DNA from: Flavobacteriales bacterium | GTDB taxonomy: Bacteria > Bacteroidota > Bacteroidia > Flavobacteriales > CAJXXR01 | Reading direction: 5' to 3' | NCBI GenBank assembly: GCA_025210805.1 | Contig: JAOAQX010000011.1 | Location: forward strand, 64,673-125,285 | DNA: 60,613 nt | In this document: piece after piece, positions 49,840 to 59,659 of the stretch | Numbering within the stretch: the stretch's first letter is position 1 | Layout: each line of letters begins with the position of its first letter | The notes under the pieces: model-generated | What the model was told of the DNA's origin: nothing | The model's database searches: none | What the model saw: only the letters and a program-made list of their open reading frames with translations | Program-made: the position numbers and the translations under genes

Positions 49840-50127
49840 CAAAAGTTCCGCAAATTTTAGGGGTAAAAAGTTGTTGAATTTGAATCTATTATTGGAGTAA
49901 TTGAAGCTTTTGACCTATTTTTTGGAATATCATATCTCAATTTTCGACAGAAATCTCTAAAAAATCAAACAAAAGGTTAGATTTTTATACCGATTACAGC
50001 ATTTTAGAACAACTTGTAACTTAGGGTAAGTTTAAATAAGAAAACAAAAATATCATCCAAGAAAGAACGCCCCCATATTTTTTTAAAGAATAATTTTTTA
50101 CTGACTACTGATTAAAGTTGAATAATA

Positions 50128-50157
50128 TTTGATTTATCAATAAAATTTGTAGCTTTA
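50128..50157 (+). promoter_or_regulatory. Candidate promoter of the AAA ATPase/RloB pair
   Basis: TTTG (50128-50131), 18 bases, TAGCTTTA (50150-50157). One mismatch in the -7 box and slightly short spacing; ATG 19 bases downstream. Confidence 0.4.
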
Positions 50158-50176
50158 CTACATAAAACGAACCCTA

Positions 50177-51451
50177 ATGATACTATACATACGTTTAAAA
50201 AACTTTTACTCGATTAAAGACGAGGTTGTGTTAGATATGCAGGCTGCAAATATCCGAGGGGAAAGAGCTCAAAAATTATCAAATAATATTGTCAAAAAAC
50301 AAAAACACAATATCCTTAAAACGGCGGTAATTTATGGTGCGAATGCTTCAGGTAAATCAAATGTTATAAAAGCAATTAGGCAATGCTGCGGGTATGTTTT
50401 CAGCTCTCATAATTTTAATGAAAATACATTTTTTGACTATGAGGTGTTTAAATTTCAAAAAGAAAGTCAGCCCAGTGAGTTTCAAATGTGTTTTATGATT
50501 GATGAAGTAGAATTTGATTATTCTTTTTCCTTATCCAAAACACAAATTATTTCTGAAAAATTATACTATTACCCTAAAGGTAGAAAAGCAAAAATTTTTG
50601 AGAGAAATGAGTTGAAGTCAGGTAAGAAAAATGATATTTACAACTTCGCTAGCGTCATTAAACGCCCAATGGATGTTGCGATAAACACTTCAAAAAAGAA
50701 TCTATTTATCTCCCGTGCAAGTCAAATGGATCGGGAAATTCCAAAACAAATTTTTCATTTTTTTCATTCAACATTTATTCTCGGCTATCAAGGTTATAAT
50801 GCTTCTTCGGTTGAGCAATTGTTTCACAATAATAAAAAATTTTTATTGGAGGGTTTGAGAATCGCAGACAGCGACATTGTCGATATCATCATTCATAAAG
50901 AGTTGGTTCCCAATACAAGATTTACTTTTGACCCCTTAGAGGATATTCAAAAACCAAAGGTAGATTTTGGTATAGAAGAACATCTAAAAATAAGTACTTT
51001 TCACAAATCGAACCCATCTATTTCTTTTGATTTCAATACTGAAGAGTCTCAGGGAACGAAAAAATTATTTTTTATTCTTTTAAGCATCATTGATATTATT
51101 CAGAATAACAAGATATTACTTATTGATGAAATTGAAGATAGCCTTCACTCTAAAATTGTGGAATTTATTATCCAGTTGTTACACAAATCAAAACAAAGCC
51201 AACTAATTTTCACAACGCACAATACAAATCTTTTGGACTTAGATTTATTGAGAAAAGATCAAATAAATTTTGTTCACAAAAATGAATCAGGAAGTACCGA
51301 ACTCTATTCTTTAATTGATTTTAAAGACTTCAGAGACAATATGAACCCAGAAAAAGGATACCTTCAAGGACGTTTTGATGCGGTACCTATAATAGATTTA
51401 GAAGAATCATTAATAGATAAAATATCAAATAATGGCAAGAAAAAAGAATAA
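50177..51451 (+). CDS. AAA15/RloA-like ATPase of an AbiL-type defence pair
   Basis: 424 residues. ABC/SMC-like ATPase of the COG1106 type: Walker A GANASGKS (54-61) straight after the first strands, an inserted helical middle, Walker B with LLIDEIEDSLHS near residue 313 and FTTHNTNLLD after it. It overlaps the RloB-like gene by 20 bases. Such ATPases paired with TOPRIM-type partners form abortive-infection systems (AbiL; related in design to PARIS and OLD systems). Known biology suggests phage sensing by the ATPase and damage by the partner. The activity here is inferred. Confidence 0.8.
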   Translation: MILYIRLKNFYSIKDEVVLDMQAANIRGERAQKLSNNIVKKQKHNILKTAVIYGANASGKSNVIKAIRQCCGYVFSSHNFNENTFFDYEVFKFQKESQPSEFQMCFMIDEVEFDYSFSLSKTQIISEKLYYYPKGRKAKIFERNELKSGKKNDIYNFASVIKRPMDVAINTSKKNLFISRASQMDREIPKQIFHFFHSTFILGYQGYNASSVEQLFHNNKKFLLEGLRIADSDIVDIIIHKELVPNTRFTFDPLEDIQKPKVDFGIEEHLKISTFHKSNPSISFDFNTEESQGTKKLFFILLSIIDIIQNNKILLIDEIEDSLHSKIVEFIIQLLHKSKQSQLIFTTHNTNLLDLDLLRKDQINFVHKNESGSTELYSLIDFKDFRDNMNPEKGYLQGRFDAVPIIDLEESLIDKISNNGKKKE

Positions 51452-51992
51452 AGCGAGATCCATGAACCCAACATATTTTGTGTTTTGTGAAGGTGATACA
51501 GAAAAGGAATATATCAAAATTTTGAAAAAACAATTCAGACATATCCCTATCGAAATAAAAGAAAAAATAGAAGGAAATCAAATAAATACAAGAAAAGTTG
51601 TTGATATCATTCAAGAGAAAGGATTGTATCTAAAGAATAAAGATAAAGTATTCTTACTCTATGATATTGATGTTCCCAAAATGTTAGAAAAACTTCTAAA
51701 AGTAAAAGATGCCATTTTGTTAGTAAGTAATCCTTGTATAGAATTTTGGTTTTTACTACACTGTGAAGCTCAAAATGCACACATTTCAACTTCCAATGCT
51801 ATTAAGAAATTAGAAAAAAACTGGAAGAATTACAAGAAAGGAAAGCTCACAGAACAGATGGCGAAAATCTTGCAGAATAATCAAAAGCAAGCAATTTTGA
51901 AAGCAAAAAAACTAAAAGCGCATTCAAATCCATCATCTACTATTTATAGAATAATCGAAATCTTATCTGAAAAAAGAATAAGTACAAATTAA
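51432..51992 (+). CDS. RloB-like (AbiLii-type) TOPRIM-fold effector
   Basis: 186 residues. TOPRIM-like signature FVFCEGDTEKEYIKIL (Glu20, Glu24) and a second acidic pair LLYDIDVPK (Asp78, Asp80), then the RloB hallmark NPCIEFWFLLH. The N-terminus is basic (MARKKNKARS). TOPRIM proteins in such pairs act as nucleases when released by their ATPase. It begins inside the ATPase gene (20-base overlap), so the pair is co-translated. Both residue pairs look intact. Confidence 0.82.
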   Translation: MARKKNKARSMNPTYFVFCEGDTEKEYIKILKKQFRHIPIEIKEKIEGNQINTRKVVDIIQEKGLYLKNKDKVFLLYDIDVPKMLEKLLKVKDAILLVSNPCIEFWFLLHCEAQNAHISTSNAIKKLEKNWKNYKKGKLTEQMAKILQNNQKQAILKAKKLKAHSNPSSTIYRIIEILSEKRISTN

Positions 51993-52226
51993 TCAAGGCT
52001 CATAATAACCTAAAAGCTAGCAATGATAATCACCTAAAAATCGTTTGCAATATAATTTTCAAAATACCCATTTAAACTCAATACCACAAAGATTTCCGAA
52101 TTGCTTTGACTCTTAAAATTAAAGCTTTCTTTATCCCAAAATTAGTTTAATAAACCTCCTTAAATCAAAATTTTTTAATGTCTTGAAAATGTCGTATTTT
52201 CGCATGGATTTTTGAATTAAAATACT

Positions 52227-55200
52227 ATGCAAGAACAGACTCCATATAAACCAAAAAACAAAGTAAGAATCGTAACAGCTGCTTCCCTATTCGATGGGCA
52301 TGATGCAGCCATTAATGTTATGAGAAGAATTATTCAATCTACTGGAGTAGAAGTCATTCATCTTGGACACGATAGAAGTGTTGAAGAGGTGGTAAATACC
52401 GCTATTCAGGAAGATGTGCAAGCCATTGCGATGACTTCTTACCAAGGTGGACACAACGAATATTTCAAGTATATGTATGATTTACTCCAAGAAAAAGGAG
52501 CTGGACATATCAAGGTTTTTGGTGGTGGAGGCGGTGTAATCCTTCCTTCGGAAATCAAGGAGCTGATGGATTACGGAATTTGCCGAATCTACTCGCCCGA
52601 TGATGGTAGAGAAATGGGATTGCAAGGTATGATTAATGATTTGGTAGAAAAATCGGACTTTCCTGTAGGTAAAATACTCAATGGTGGGATAGAAAAAATC
52701 CAAGAGAAGGATGTAAACGCCATTGCTCGTGCGATTTCTACGGCAGAAAACTTTCCTGAAAATGCAGAAGATTTGATGAAAACGGTTCATAAACTGAATG
52801 CTTCATCAACCACACCAGTACTTGGAATAACAGGTACGGGTGGAGCTGGAAAATCTTCTTTGGTGGACGAATTGGTTCGTAGATTTATATTGGATTTCCC
52901 AGAGAAACAAATTGCTTTAATCTCCGTAGATCCTTCGAAAAGAAAGACAGGAGGAGCACTTTTGGGTGATAGAATCCGTATGAATGCCATCAACGATCCT
53001 AGGGTTTATATGCGTTCTTTGGCAACTCGTCAAAGTAATTTGGCACTTTCAAAATACGTTCAAGAAGCTGTTGAGATTCTCAAGGCGGCACAATACGATC
53101 TTATTATCCTAGAAACTTCGGGTATTGGACAATCCGATACGGAGATTTTGGAACATTCGGATACTTCACTTTATGTGATGACACCCGAGTTTGGAGCGGC
53201 AACCCAGTTGGAAAAAATCGATATGCTTGATTTTGCAGACCTAGTAGCGATCAACAAGTTTGATAAGCGTGGGGCGCTGGATGCACTTCGTGATGTAAAA
53301 AAGCAATATATGCGAAACTTAGGTCTTTGGGATGTAAACCAAGACGATTTGCCTGTTTTTGGAACGATTGCTTCTCAATTCAATGATCCTGGAATGAATA
53401 GTCTCTATAAGGCTATTATGACCAAACTGAATGAAAAAACGGAAGGTGTTTTTGCTTCTTCTTTTGAGATTTCTAAGGAAATGTCTGAAAAAACTTTTGT
53501 AATCCCTCCTGCCAGAACTCGTTATCTTTCTGAAATTGCAGAAAATAACCGTTCTTATGATTCTTGGGCAAAAACCGAAGTGGAAGTGGCTCAAAAACTT
53601 TATGGAATTTATAAGACCATTGCTACCGTTTCGGGTACCGAGCCAACACTTTCAGCTCATGGATTGGAACTGGACACTACGGCTCTTTCGGAAGACAATA
53701 AAACTTTGGTGGATTTGCTCATCAAAGAATTTGATAAAAATAAAATGAACCTCAATCCTCACAACTGGGAAGTGATTATTTCTTGGGGAGAAAAGGTGAT
53801 GAAATATAAAAATCCGGTTTATACTTTTAAGGTTAGAGATAAGGAGATTAATATCAAAACTTCTTCAAAATCTCTTTCTCAGTTGGATATTCCAAAGGTA
53901 GCCTTACCAAAATACCAAGCTTGGGGAGATATTCTTCAATGGATTTTACAAGAAAATGTACCTGGAGAATTCCCTTATACTTCGGGGCTTTACCCTTTCA
54001 AAAGACAGGGAGAAGATCCTACAAGAATGTTTGCAGGAGAAGGTGGACCAGAACGTACCAATAGACGTTTTCACTATGTGAGTCTTGGAATGCCTGCCAA
54101 GCGTCTTTCTACCGCTTTTGACTCGGTAACGCTTTATGGAAACGACCCCGATTTACGTCCTGATATTTATGGAAAAATAGGAAATGCAGGGGTTTCTATC
54201 TGTTGTTTGGATGATGCCAAAAAACTCTATTCTGGGATTGATTTGGCAGATCCGAAGACTTCGGTTTCTATGACCATCAACGGACCAGCACCTATGATGC
54301 TTGGTTTCTTTATGAATGCTGCTATTGATCAACAATGTGAGCTTTATATCAAAGAAAATGGACTAGAAAGTGAGGTGGAAGCCAAAATAGAAGCCATTTA
54401 CCAAGAATTGGGTGTAGCAAGACCAAGATATCAAGGTGATTTACCTGAAGGTAATGATGGATTGGGATTGATGCTTCTAGGTGTTACGGGAGATCAGGTA
54501 TTACCAGCAGAGGTGTATCAAGAGATCAAAATAAGAACCTTAGCACAGGTAAGAGGTACGGTTCAGGCGGATATCCTCAAAGAAGATCAAGCCCAAAATA
54601 CCTGTATTTTCTCTACGGAATTTGCCCTTCGTTTAATGGGAGATGTGCAGGAGTATTTTATTGAGAATAATGTAAGAAATTTCTATTCGGTTTCTATTTC
54701 GGGTTACCATATTGCCGAAGCAGGTGCCAATCCTATTACGCAATTGGCATTTACCCTTGCCAACGGATTTACTTATGTAGAATACTACCTCAGTAGAGGA
54801 ATGGATATCAATAAATTTGGACCGAATTTATCTTTCTTTTTCTCCAACGGTATTGATCCAGAATATGCCGTTATCGGTCGGGTAGCCAGAAGAATTTGGT
54901 CTAAGGCTTTAGCGAAGAAATACGGAGCCAGCCCAAGAGCTCAAATGTTGAAATATCATATCCAAACTTCGGGGCGTTCGCTTCATGCTCAAGAGATTGA
55001 TTTTAATGATATCCGAACCACGCTTCAAGCTTTGTATGCGATTTATGATAACTGTAACTCATTACATACCAATGCTTACGATGAAGCCATTACTACCCCT
55101 ACGGAGGAATCGGTGCGTAGAGCTATGGCTATCCAGTTGATTATCAATAGAGAATTGGGTCTTGCGAAAAATGAAAACCCAATCCAAGGGGCTTTTATCA

Positions 55201-55652
55201 TAGAAGAATTAACGGACTTGGTAGAAGAAGCGGTACTAACAGAATTTGACCGTATTACCGAGCGTGGTGGGGTTTTGGGTGCGATGGAAACCATGTACCA
55301 AAGATCGAAAATACAGGAAGAAAGTCTGTATTACGAAACCCTAAAACATACGGGTGAGTTCCCAATCATTGGGGTAAACACCTTCTTGAGTTCTAAAGGA
55401 TCGCCAACGGTGATTCCTGCTGAAGTTATCCGTGCTACCGAAGAGGAAAAGCAATACCAAATAGAAATGCTTAAAGAACTTCACCAAGCTGGAGGAAACC
55501 ACCTAGAAGAAAATATTGCCAAACTACAAGAAGCCGCTGTAAACAACCAAAATATCTTTGCCGAAATCATGGAAGCAGCAAAAACCTGTTCTATCGGACA
55601 AATTACCTCGGCGCTCTTCCAAGTAGGAGGACAGTATAGGAGGAATATGTAG
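52227..55652 (+). CDS. icmF: Fused isobutyryl-CoA mutase / G-protein chaperone IcmF
   Basis: 1141 residues. Order: B12-binding domain ([16 protein letters not shown], base-off Asp-x-His at 23-25; GGGGGVI), MeaI-type GTPase with P-loop GTGGAGKS (203-210), [17 protein letters not shown] and NKFD, then a short linker and the large mutase TIM barrel ([30 protein letters not shown] in pieces, [17 protein letters not shown]). It interconverts isobutyryl- and butyryl-CoA, and sometimes other acyl-CoAs, in branched-chain metabolism. The fused GTPase loads cobalamin. It is complete and sits between the two defence systems. Confidence 0.94.
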   Translation: MQEQTPYKPKNKVRIVTAASLFDGHDAAINVMRRIIQSTGVEVIHLGHDRSVEEVVNTAIQEDVQAIAMTSYQGGHNEYFKYMYDLLQEKGAGHIKVFGGGGGVILPSEIKELMDYGICRIYSPDDGREMGLQGMINDLVEKSDFPVGKILNGGIEKIQEKDVNAIARAISTAENFPENAEDLMKTVHKLNASSTTPVLGITGTGGAGKSSLVDELVRRFILDFPEKQIALISVDPSKRKTGGALLGDRIRMNAINDPRVYMRSLATRQSNLALSKYVQEAVEILKAAQYDLIILETSGIGQSDTEILEHSDTSLYVMTPEFGAATQLEKIDMLDFADLVAINKFDKRGALDALRDVKKQYMRNLGLWDVNQDDLPVFGTIASQFNDPGMNSLYKAIMTKLNEKTEGVFASSFEISKEMSEKTFVIPPARTRYLSEIAENNRSYDSWAKTEVEVAQKLYGIYKTIATVSGTEPTLSAHGLELDTTALSEDNKTLVDLLIKEFDKNKMNLNPHNWEVIISWGEKVMKYKNPVYTFKVRDKEINIKTSSKSLSQLDIPKVALPKYQAWGDILQWILQENVPGEFPYTSGLYPFKRQGEDPTRMFAGEGGPERTNRRFHYVSLGMPAKRLSTAFDSVTLYGNDPDLRPDIYGKIGNAGVSICCLDDAKKLYSGIDLADPKTSVSMTINGPAPMMLGFFMNAAIDQQCELYIKENGLESEVEAKIEAIYQELGVARPRYQGDLPEGNDGLGLMLLGVTGDQVLPAEVYQEIKIRTLAQVRGTVQADILKEDQAQNTCIFSTEFALRLMGDVQEYFIENNVRNFYSVSISGYHIAEAGANPITQLAFTLANGFTYVEYYLSRGMDINKFGPNLSFFFSNGIDPEYAVIGRVARRIWSKALAKKYGASPRAQMLKYHIQTSGRSLHAQEIDFNDIRTTLQALYAIYDNCNSLHTNAYDEAITTPTEESVRRAMAIQLIINRELGLAKNENPIQGAFIIEELTDLVEEAVLTEFDRITERGGVLGAMETMYQRSKIQEESLYYETLKHTGEFPIIGVNTFLSSKGSPTVIPAEVIRATEEEKQYQIEMLKELHQAGGNHLEENIAKLQEAAVNNQNIFAEIMEAAKTCSIGQITSALFQVGGQYRRNM

Positions 55653-55659
55653 TTTTTTT

Positions 55660-55745
55660 GGGGGATTGTAGTTAATAATAATCCCCCTTTCGAATAGCTT
55701 GTTCTGATTTTTCGGAAGGGAAGGGGGATGTTATACAACGTAAAC
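55660..55745. repeat. Palindromic C-rich/G-rich dispersed repeat, left flank of the CRISPR locus
   Basis: GGGGGATT (55660-55667) pairs with AATCCCCC (55680-55687). Then CCCCCTTTCGAATAGCTTG, a decayed TCTGATTTTTCGGAA palindrome, GGGAAGGGGGATGTT and a second small inverted pair GATGTT/AACATC (to ~55749). The same blocks occur at 39181, 48081 and 60207-60613. No T-run follows, so it is not a clear terminator for icmF. Confidence 0.75.
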
Positions 55746-55757
55746 ATCCTGCTTGGC

Positions 55758-55790
55758 TTTGATTGAAATATTGCGAATGCCTAATATTTG
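55758..55790 (+). promoter_or_regulatory. Candidate promoter of the CRISPR array
   Basis: TTTG (55758-55761) is followed, after 20 bases, by TAATATTTG (55782-55790), which lies inside the degenerate first repeat and is one base longer than TAnnTTTG. Transcription would begin near 55797 and run through the array. Confidence 0.4.
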
Positions 55791-56334
55791 AAGCGGAAAC
55801 ACAACTATTTTCTTATATTTTGTGTTGCTGGTGTGTGTTGTGAATACCTTATATTTGAAGTGGAAACACAACAAGATTTGGACAGTTTGACACGTCAAGG
55901 TGGTTGTGAATACCCTATATTTGAAGTGGAAACACAACTTTCAAATCATAAATATCTTTATACCCCTTGTTGTGAATACCCTATATTTGAAGTGGAAACA
56001 CAACTTACTGAAGACTATTCTTGTAAAATCTGACGTTGTGAATACCCTATATTTGAAGTGGAAACACAACTGTAGCAAGTGTCTGATTTGTATTTATCCC
56101 GTTGTGAATAACCTATATTTGAAGTGGAAACACAACTTTATTCGAGCTTTTAAGAAATGCGTATCGGTTGTGAATACCCTATATTTGCAGTGGAAACACA
56201 ACGTTGATAGCACTTGTTATTCTCAAAGGAATGTTGTGAATACCCTATATTTGCAGTGGAAACACAACTGGTTTTTAATCTTTAGACTTTCATCAACGGT
56301 TGTGAATACCCTATATTTGCAGTGGAAACACAAC
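55770..56334 (+). CRISPR. Type VI-B CRISPR array, 8 repeats plus 1 degenerate repeat
   Basis: 36-base repeats begin at 55837, 55903, 55969, 56035, 56101, 56167, 56233 and 56299. Spacers are all 30 bases. A degenerate repeat (55770-55805, six mismatches) and a 31-base T/G-rich gap precede them. Ends GTTGTG and CACAAC are inverse complements and would close the crRNA hairpin, as in known VI-B repeats. Repeats starting at 55837 to 56101 read TTTGAAGTGG; the last three read TTTGCAGTGG. The 55837 and 56101 copies have one further mismatch each. Sense is plus, from repeat ends, terminator position and VI-B crRNA form (spacer 5', repeat 3'). Confidence 0.96.
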
Positions 56335-56345
56335 CCAAACGAACA

Positions 56346-56383
56346 ACATCCTAGAGGAAATAAGACTTCTAGGATGTTTTTTT
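56346..56383 (+). terminator. Rho-independent terminator closing the CRISPR array
   Basis: ACATCCTAGA (56346-56355) pairs perfectly with TCTAGGATGT (56368-56377), followed by Ts to 56383. It separates the array transcript from cas13b. Confidence 0.88.
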
Positions 56384-56440
56384 ACGTAAATAGGATTAAA
56401 AAAATGGGGAAAAGCAAGTATGAATTATTATTAACTGAAT

Positions 56441-56471
56441 CTTGAAAATCAATAAAAAAGCACTAAATTAG
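56441..56471 (+). promoter_or_regulatory. Candidate promoter of cas13b
   Basis: CTTG (56441-56444), 19 bases, TAAATTAG (56464-56471), each one base off consensus with exact spacing. ATG 30 bases downstream. Confidence 0.45.
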
Positions 56472-56500
56472 TACAGATACAATTATAGATAATCAATAAT

Positions 56501-59500
56501 ATGCAAGAACAAAAAAACACAAATACTTATCTGTTTGAAGAAACAGAGAGTAAGCACTTTTATGCTGGAATATTTAATAATTTCCGACATAATTGGGAGA
56601 TGGCTTGGTCGTCCATCGCTCAGGAATTTCAACTACCTATAAACACTCAATACCCTGAAGATTTAAGAGGCATCAAGGATAAGTCAATCAATTTTTCTTT
56701 AACAGATTGGGAGCGATTTATCAATAAACTTTCTTATTTCTTCCCCTTTGTTTCTTATTTGCCCAAAAAGAAAGAAGATCACGAGGAATTTTGGAAAATA
56801 ATAAATGCCATTAACAAAATTTCTAACGAGTATAGAAATTACAGCTCTCATTATCACAGGGTTTTAAAAGTAGAATGTGAAGAGTTCCAAAAAGCATTGG
56901 AACTTATTACTCCAATATTGGACGACCTGTTTATAAAAGCAATTCTTCATACTTGTCATCAAAGAAAACAAAGCAAAGAACAAATAGAATTTTTTAGAGA
57001 TAAATATAAAGAAGATTTCAATGAAATTCTAATCGAAGCTAATGAAAGGCTAGAAAAGAAAAACAAAGATCCGATTCGTAAAGAAGACGAATACAACTTT
57101 GTATTTAACCATTTAAAAAGAAGATATATAGAAGAAAAAGAGGATAAAACTCTTATTCTCAGAAAGGCAAAATTTGAAGATGGTTTTCTTAAAGCCGATG
57201 CTTTTTTACTCTTTGTTTCCTTTGGACTATCCAAAAGGGAGTTTCAATACCTTTTGAGTCATACCAAATATTACAAAGCAAATCATAAATTACCCTATGC
57301 ATTTACCCAATGGGCGTTGGGGCAGTATTGTTTTAGACAACCTAAAAGCATGCTCAATAGTGCATTTTCAAAGGATGCTTTACTATTGCAAATAGCGGAA
57401 GAATTTAGCAAATGTCCAAAGGAGATTTATGAGCATCTAAGTAGTGAAGATCAATATGAATTTTTTGAAGCTACCAATCGCTATGAGGTAGAGCAAAGCA
57501 ATAAAAATGTGAAAAGTATCTCTGAGTTCGAAATTGAACACGATATTACCAGAGTAAGATATCGAGATAGATTTGCCTATTATGCCATCAGGTATTTGGA
57601 TGAGTTTGTTTTTAAAGACAAAATTCGTTTTCAAGTGAATGTAGGCGTTTATCGTCATGATAAAACAAACAAGGAAAATGATTATTTTTCAACGGATAGA
57701 GTAATTGATGAAAAATTGTTTGTTTTTGAGAAATTATCAGAAGTACAAAGAATCAAAGATCAATACTTTGAAAATAAAGATATAGAGGATTCTTTGGGTT
57801 GGAGACCTTATCCCAATGCTCATTATCAGTTTCATAAAAACAATATAGCGGTTTGGGTTTCAGGATTAGAGGAAGAAACAGATAGTAAACCTAAAAAAAG
57901 AAAACGCCCACCTAAATCAGAATTATTAGAAGAGTTAAAACTCGAGCAATTTAAAAGAAAAGCATGTTTTTATTTAAGTCTCAATGAACTTCCACAATTG
58001 CTTTATTATGTTCTCGTTAAGAAAAAATCAGAGAAGATAATTCATGATATTTTAAAGAACAAAATCCAACATAAAAAAGACAATATTCTCACTGAAGAGC
58101 AGCTTAATTCAAAAAAAATGCGTGGTTTTCAAAAGGGAGATCAGGTATTTTTAAAAGATAAACTGGTAAATCGCATTAAGATTGAACTGAATGAAAATCA
58201 TTCAATCATAGATAAAATTAGGAAAGACTATTCTGACAATAAGATAATCCAAGCAGAGGAAAAAGGCTTAACTAATGTAGAAAAAGGTAAAGTAGCCGTT
58301 TTACTTACCAAAGATATCCGTCGATTTACAAGAAAAGATGCCCGTAAGGACTGGAAAGGTTGGCAGATTGCAGAATTGCAAAGGTATTTTGCGTTCTATG
58401 ATAGATACCGCAATGAATTGGCAGGATATTGCAAGGAGGTTTTGGAAATTCATAATGAGTTAAGCACTTTGTTTCCTATTTTTAATTTTCAAGCTAAGGA
58501 TTTGTTTGAGTTTCTAAAAAATTATGAAAAACAGAAGAATAAATACCTAACAAAGCTTCTAAAGTATGATATAGATAATATTACGATTGATCATCCTATT
58601 TTTGATGCTTTTCCAAAACGAATTTATTATGCCGACAAAAAGGACTATTTAAAAAATGTAAAATCGCATCCCGTATTTTTAGATAGAGGAATTTTTGATG
58701 ACAAACATCCTACTGCGGGAAATGGAAAAGATTTTGTTTCAAAAAATAAATTCTTCACCTTTACTCAAGAGGCACTAAAAAGCAAACAGAAATTCTATGA
58801 TTTTACGAGGATTTACCCATTTCCTGATGAAAGAAATAAGGTAGAACTTACTCAAGAAACCAATTCTATATCCGACGTTTGTGGAAAACCTAAACAAGGA
58901 ACTCCACAATATCTTGCCAAAGGAGCCATCTATAAAAACGAGAAAAGAATTAGAGAAATTCAAAGGCAAGATGCTATTTTATTGGAGATTATTAAAAAAG
59001 AACATAATAGCGAGCATTTAAAACTAGCGGAAACATTCTACACCAAAGAAGAAAAGGAAGTTAACGCGAGAGGAAAAGGTAAGTCTATTCTTGCTAAAAA
59101 AATCACTGTTAGTCTAGTTGATGGGAAACTCAAAATTAAATGTGCTTTAAAAGACCTTCGGAAATACAAAAGGTTAGAAAGAGATAGCAGAGTAAAGACG
59201 CTAGCAACCTATCAAGACAAATCAATAACCAGAGAGGAATTAGATCAAGAATTAGCGGATTATGAAAAAGTTAGGTTTGAGGAGATGTTTTATCAAATTT
59301 TTAAGCTTGAGAAAAAAATATTTTCTTGTCATTTGGATGGGGCTAAAAAAAAGATGGAAACCGAGCCTAATTTTAAAAAAGAAGTGTATGAATACATCAA
59401 CAGCAAGAATATAAAAAGCTACAATTCAGAGGAAACTAATTCACTTAAAAGCAATACTTTAATAAGAGATGAAATCTTAATTAAAATTCTTATTGAAATA

Positions 59501-59650
59501 AGAAATAGATTTGCTCATAATCAGCTACCAAACAAAGCTTATTTTGAACAAAGCAATAAATTATATAAAAAAGACGAAAAAGAAACTTTTAGTACTTATT
59601 ATTTAAAAGTAACAGAGAAGATTTGCAATTGGTTAATTAATTTGAAATAG
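56501..59650 (+). CDS. cas13b: Cas13b, RNA-guided RNase of type VI-B CRISPR
   Basis: 1049 residues, within the range of known Cas13b. Two HEPN RNase motifs of the RxxxxH type sit near the two ends, the Cas13b arrangement: Arg112-His117 (RNYSSH) and Arg1001-His1006 (RNRFAH). The middle has a basic stretch near 465-475 (PKKRKRPPK) followed by FYLSLNELPQLLYYVL near 490, matching the region around the lid that handles the crRNA. Both active sites look intact. It binds crRNA, cuts target RNA and then nearby RNA. A 176-residue gene follows after 9 bases. Codon use and AT content do not stand out from neighbours. Confidence 0.96.
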   Translation: MQEQKNTNTYLFEETESKHFYAGIFNNFRHNWEMAWSSIAQEFQLPINTQYPEDLRGIKDKSINFSLTDWERFINKLSYFFPFVSYLPKKKEDHEEFWKIINAINKISNEYRNYSSHYHRVLKVECEEFQKALELITPILDDLFIKAILHTCHQRKQSKEQIEFFRDKYKEDFNEILIEANERLEKKNKDPIRKEDEYNFVFNHLKRRYIEEKEDKTLILRKAKFEDGFLKADAFLLFVSFGLSKREFQYLLSHTKYYKANHKLPYAFTQWALGQYCFRQPKSMLNSAFSKDALLLQIAEEFSKCPKEIYEHLSSEDQYEFFEATNRYEVEQSNKNVKSISEFEIEHDITRVRYRDRFAYYAIRYLDEFVFKDKIRFQVNVGVYRHDKTNKENDYFSTDRVIDEKLFVFEKLSEVQRIKDQYFENKDIEDSLGWRPYPNAHYQFHKNNIAVWVSGLEEETDSKPKKRKRPPKSELLEELKLEQFKRKACFYLSLNELPQLLYYVLVKKKSEKIIHDILKNKIQHKKDNILTEEQLNSKKMRGFQKGDQVFLKDKLVNRIKIELNENHSIIDKIRKDYSDNKIIQAEEKGLTNVEKGKVAVLLTKDIRRFTRKDARKDWKGWQIAELQRYFAFYDRYRNELAGYCKEVLEIHNELSTLFPIFNFQAKDLFEFLKNYEKQKNKYLTKLLKYDIDNITIDHPIFDAFPKRIYYADKKDYLKNVKSHPVFLDRGIFDDKHPTAGNGKDFVSKNKFFTFTQEALKSKQKFYDFTRIYPFPDERNKVELTQETNSISDVCGKPKQGTPQYLAKGAIYKNEKRIREIQRQDAILLEIIKKEHNSEHLKLAETFYTKEEKEVNARGKGKSILAKKITVSLVDGKLKIKCALKDLRKYKRLERDSRVKTLATYQDKSITREELDQELADYEKVRFEEMFYQIFKLEKKIFSCHLDGAKKKMETEPNFKKEVYEYINSKNIKSYNSEETNSLKSNTLIRDEILIKILIEIRNRFAHNQLPNKAYFEQSNKLYKKDEKETFSTYYLKVTEKICNWLINLK

Positions 59651-59659
59651 AAAACACCC

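Larger units (their letters stand above)
49787..50176. other. 390-bp gene-free stretch
   Basis: Holds the GAPDH promoter box, a 15-base palindrome AGGGAATGATTCCCT (49802-49816) in the GAPDH leader, a fragment of the 23.3/39.3-kb dispersed element near 49987 (TATACCGATTAC), and a likely promoter for the AAA ATPase gene. No coding sequence is seen. Confidence 0.5.

Noticed and set aside
55660-55687. Terminator after icmF
   Set aside because: The stem GGGGGATT/AATCCCCC has no T-run after it and is part of the dispersed repeat.
55788-56445. Long open frames through the CRISPR array with a repeating peptide (VVNTLYLKWKHN)
   Set aside because: The 66-base repeat-spacer period is a multiple of three, so the frame stays open by chance. 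The peptide is just the translated repeat.
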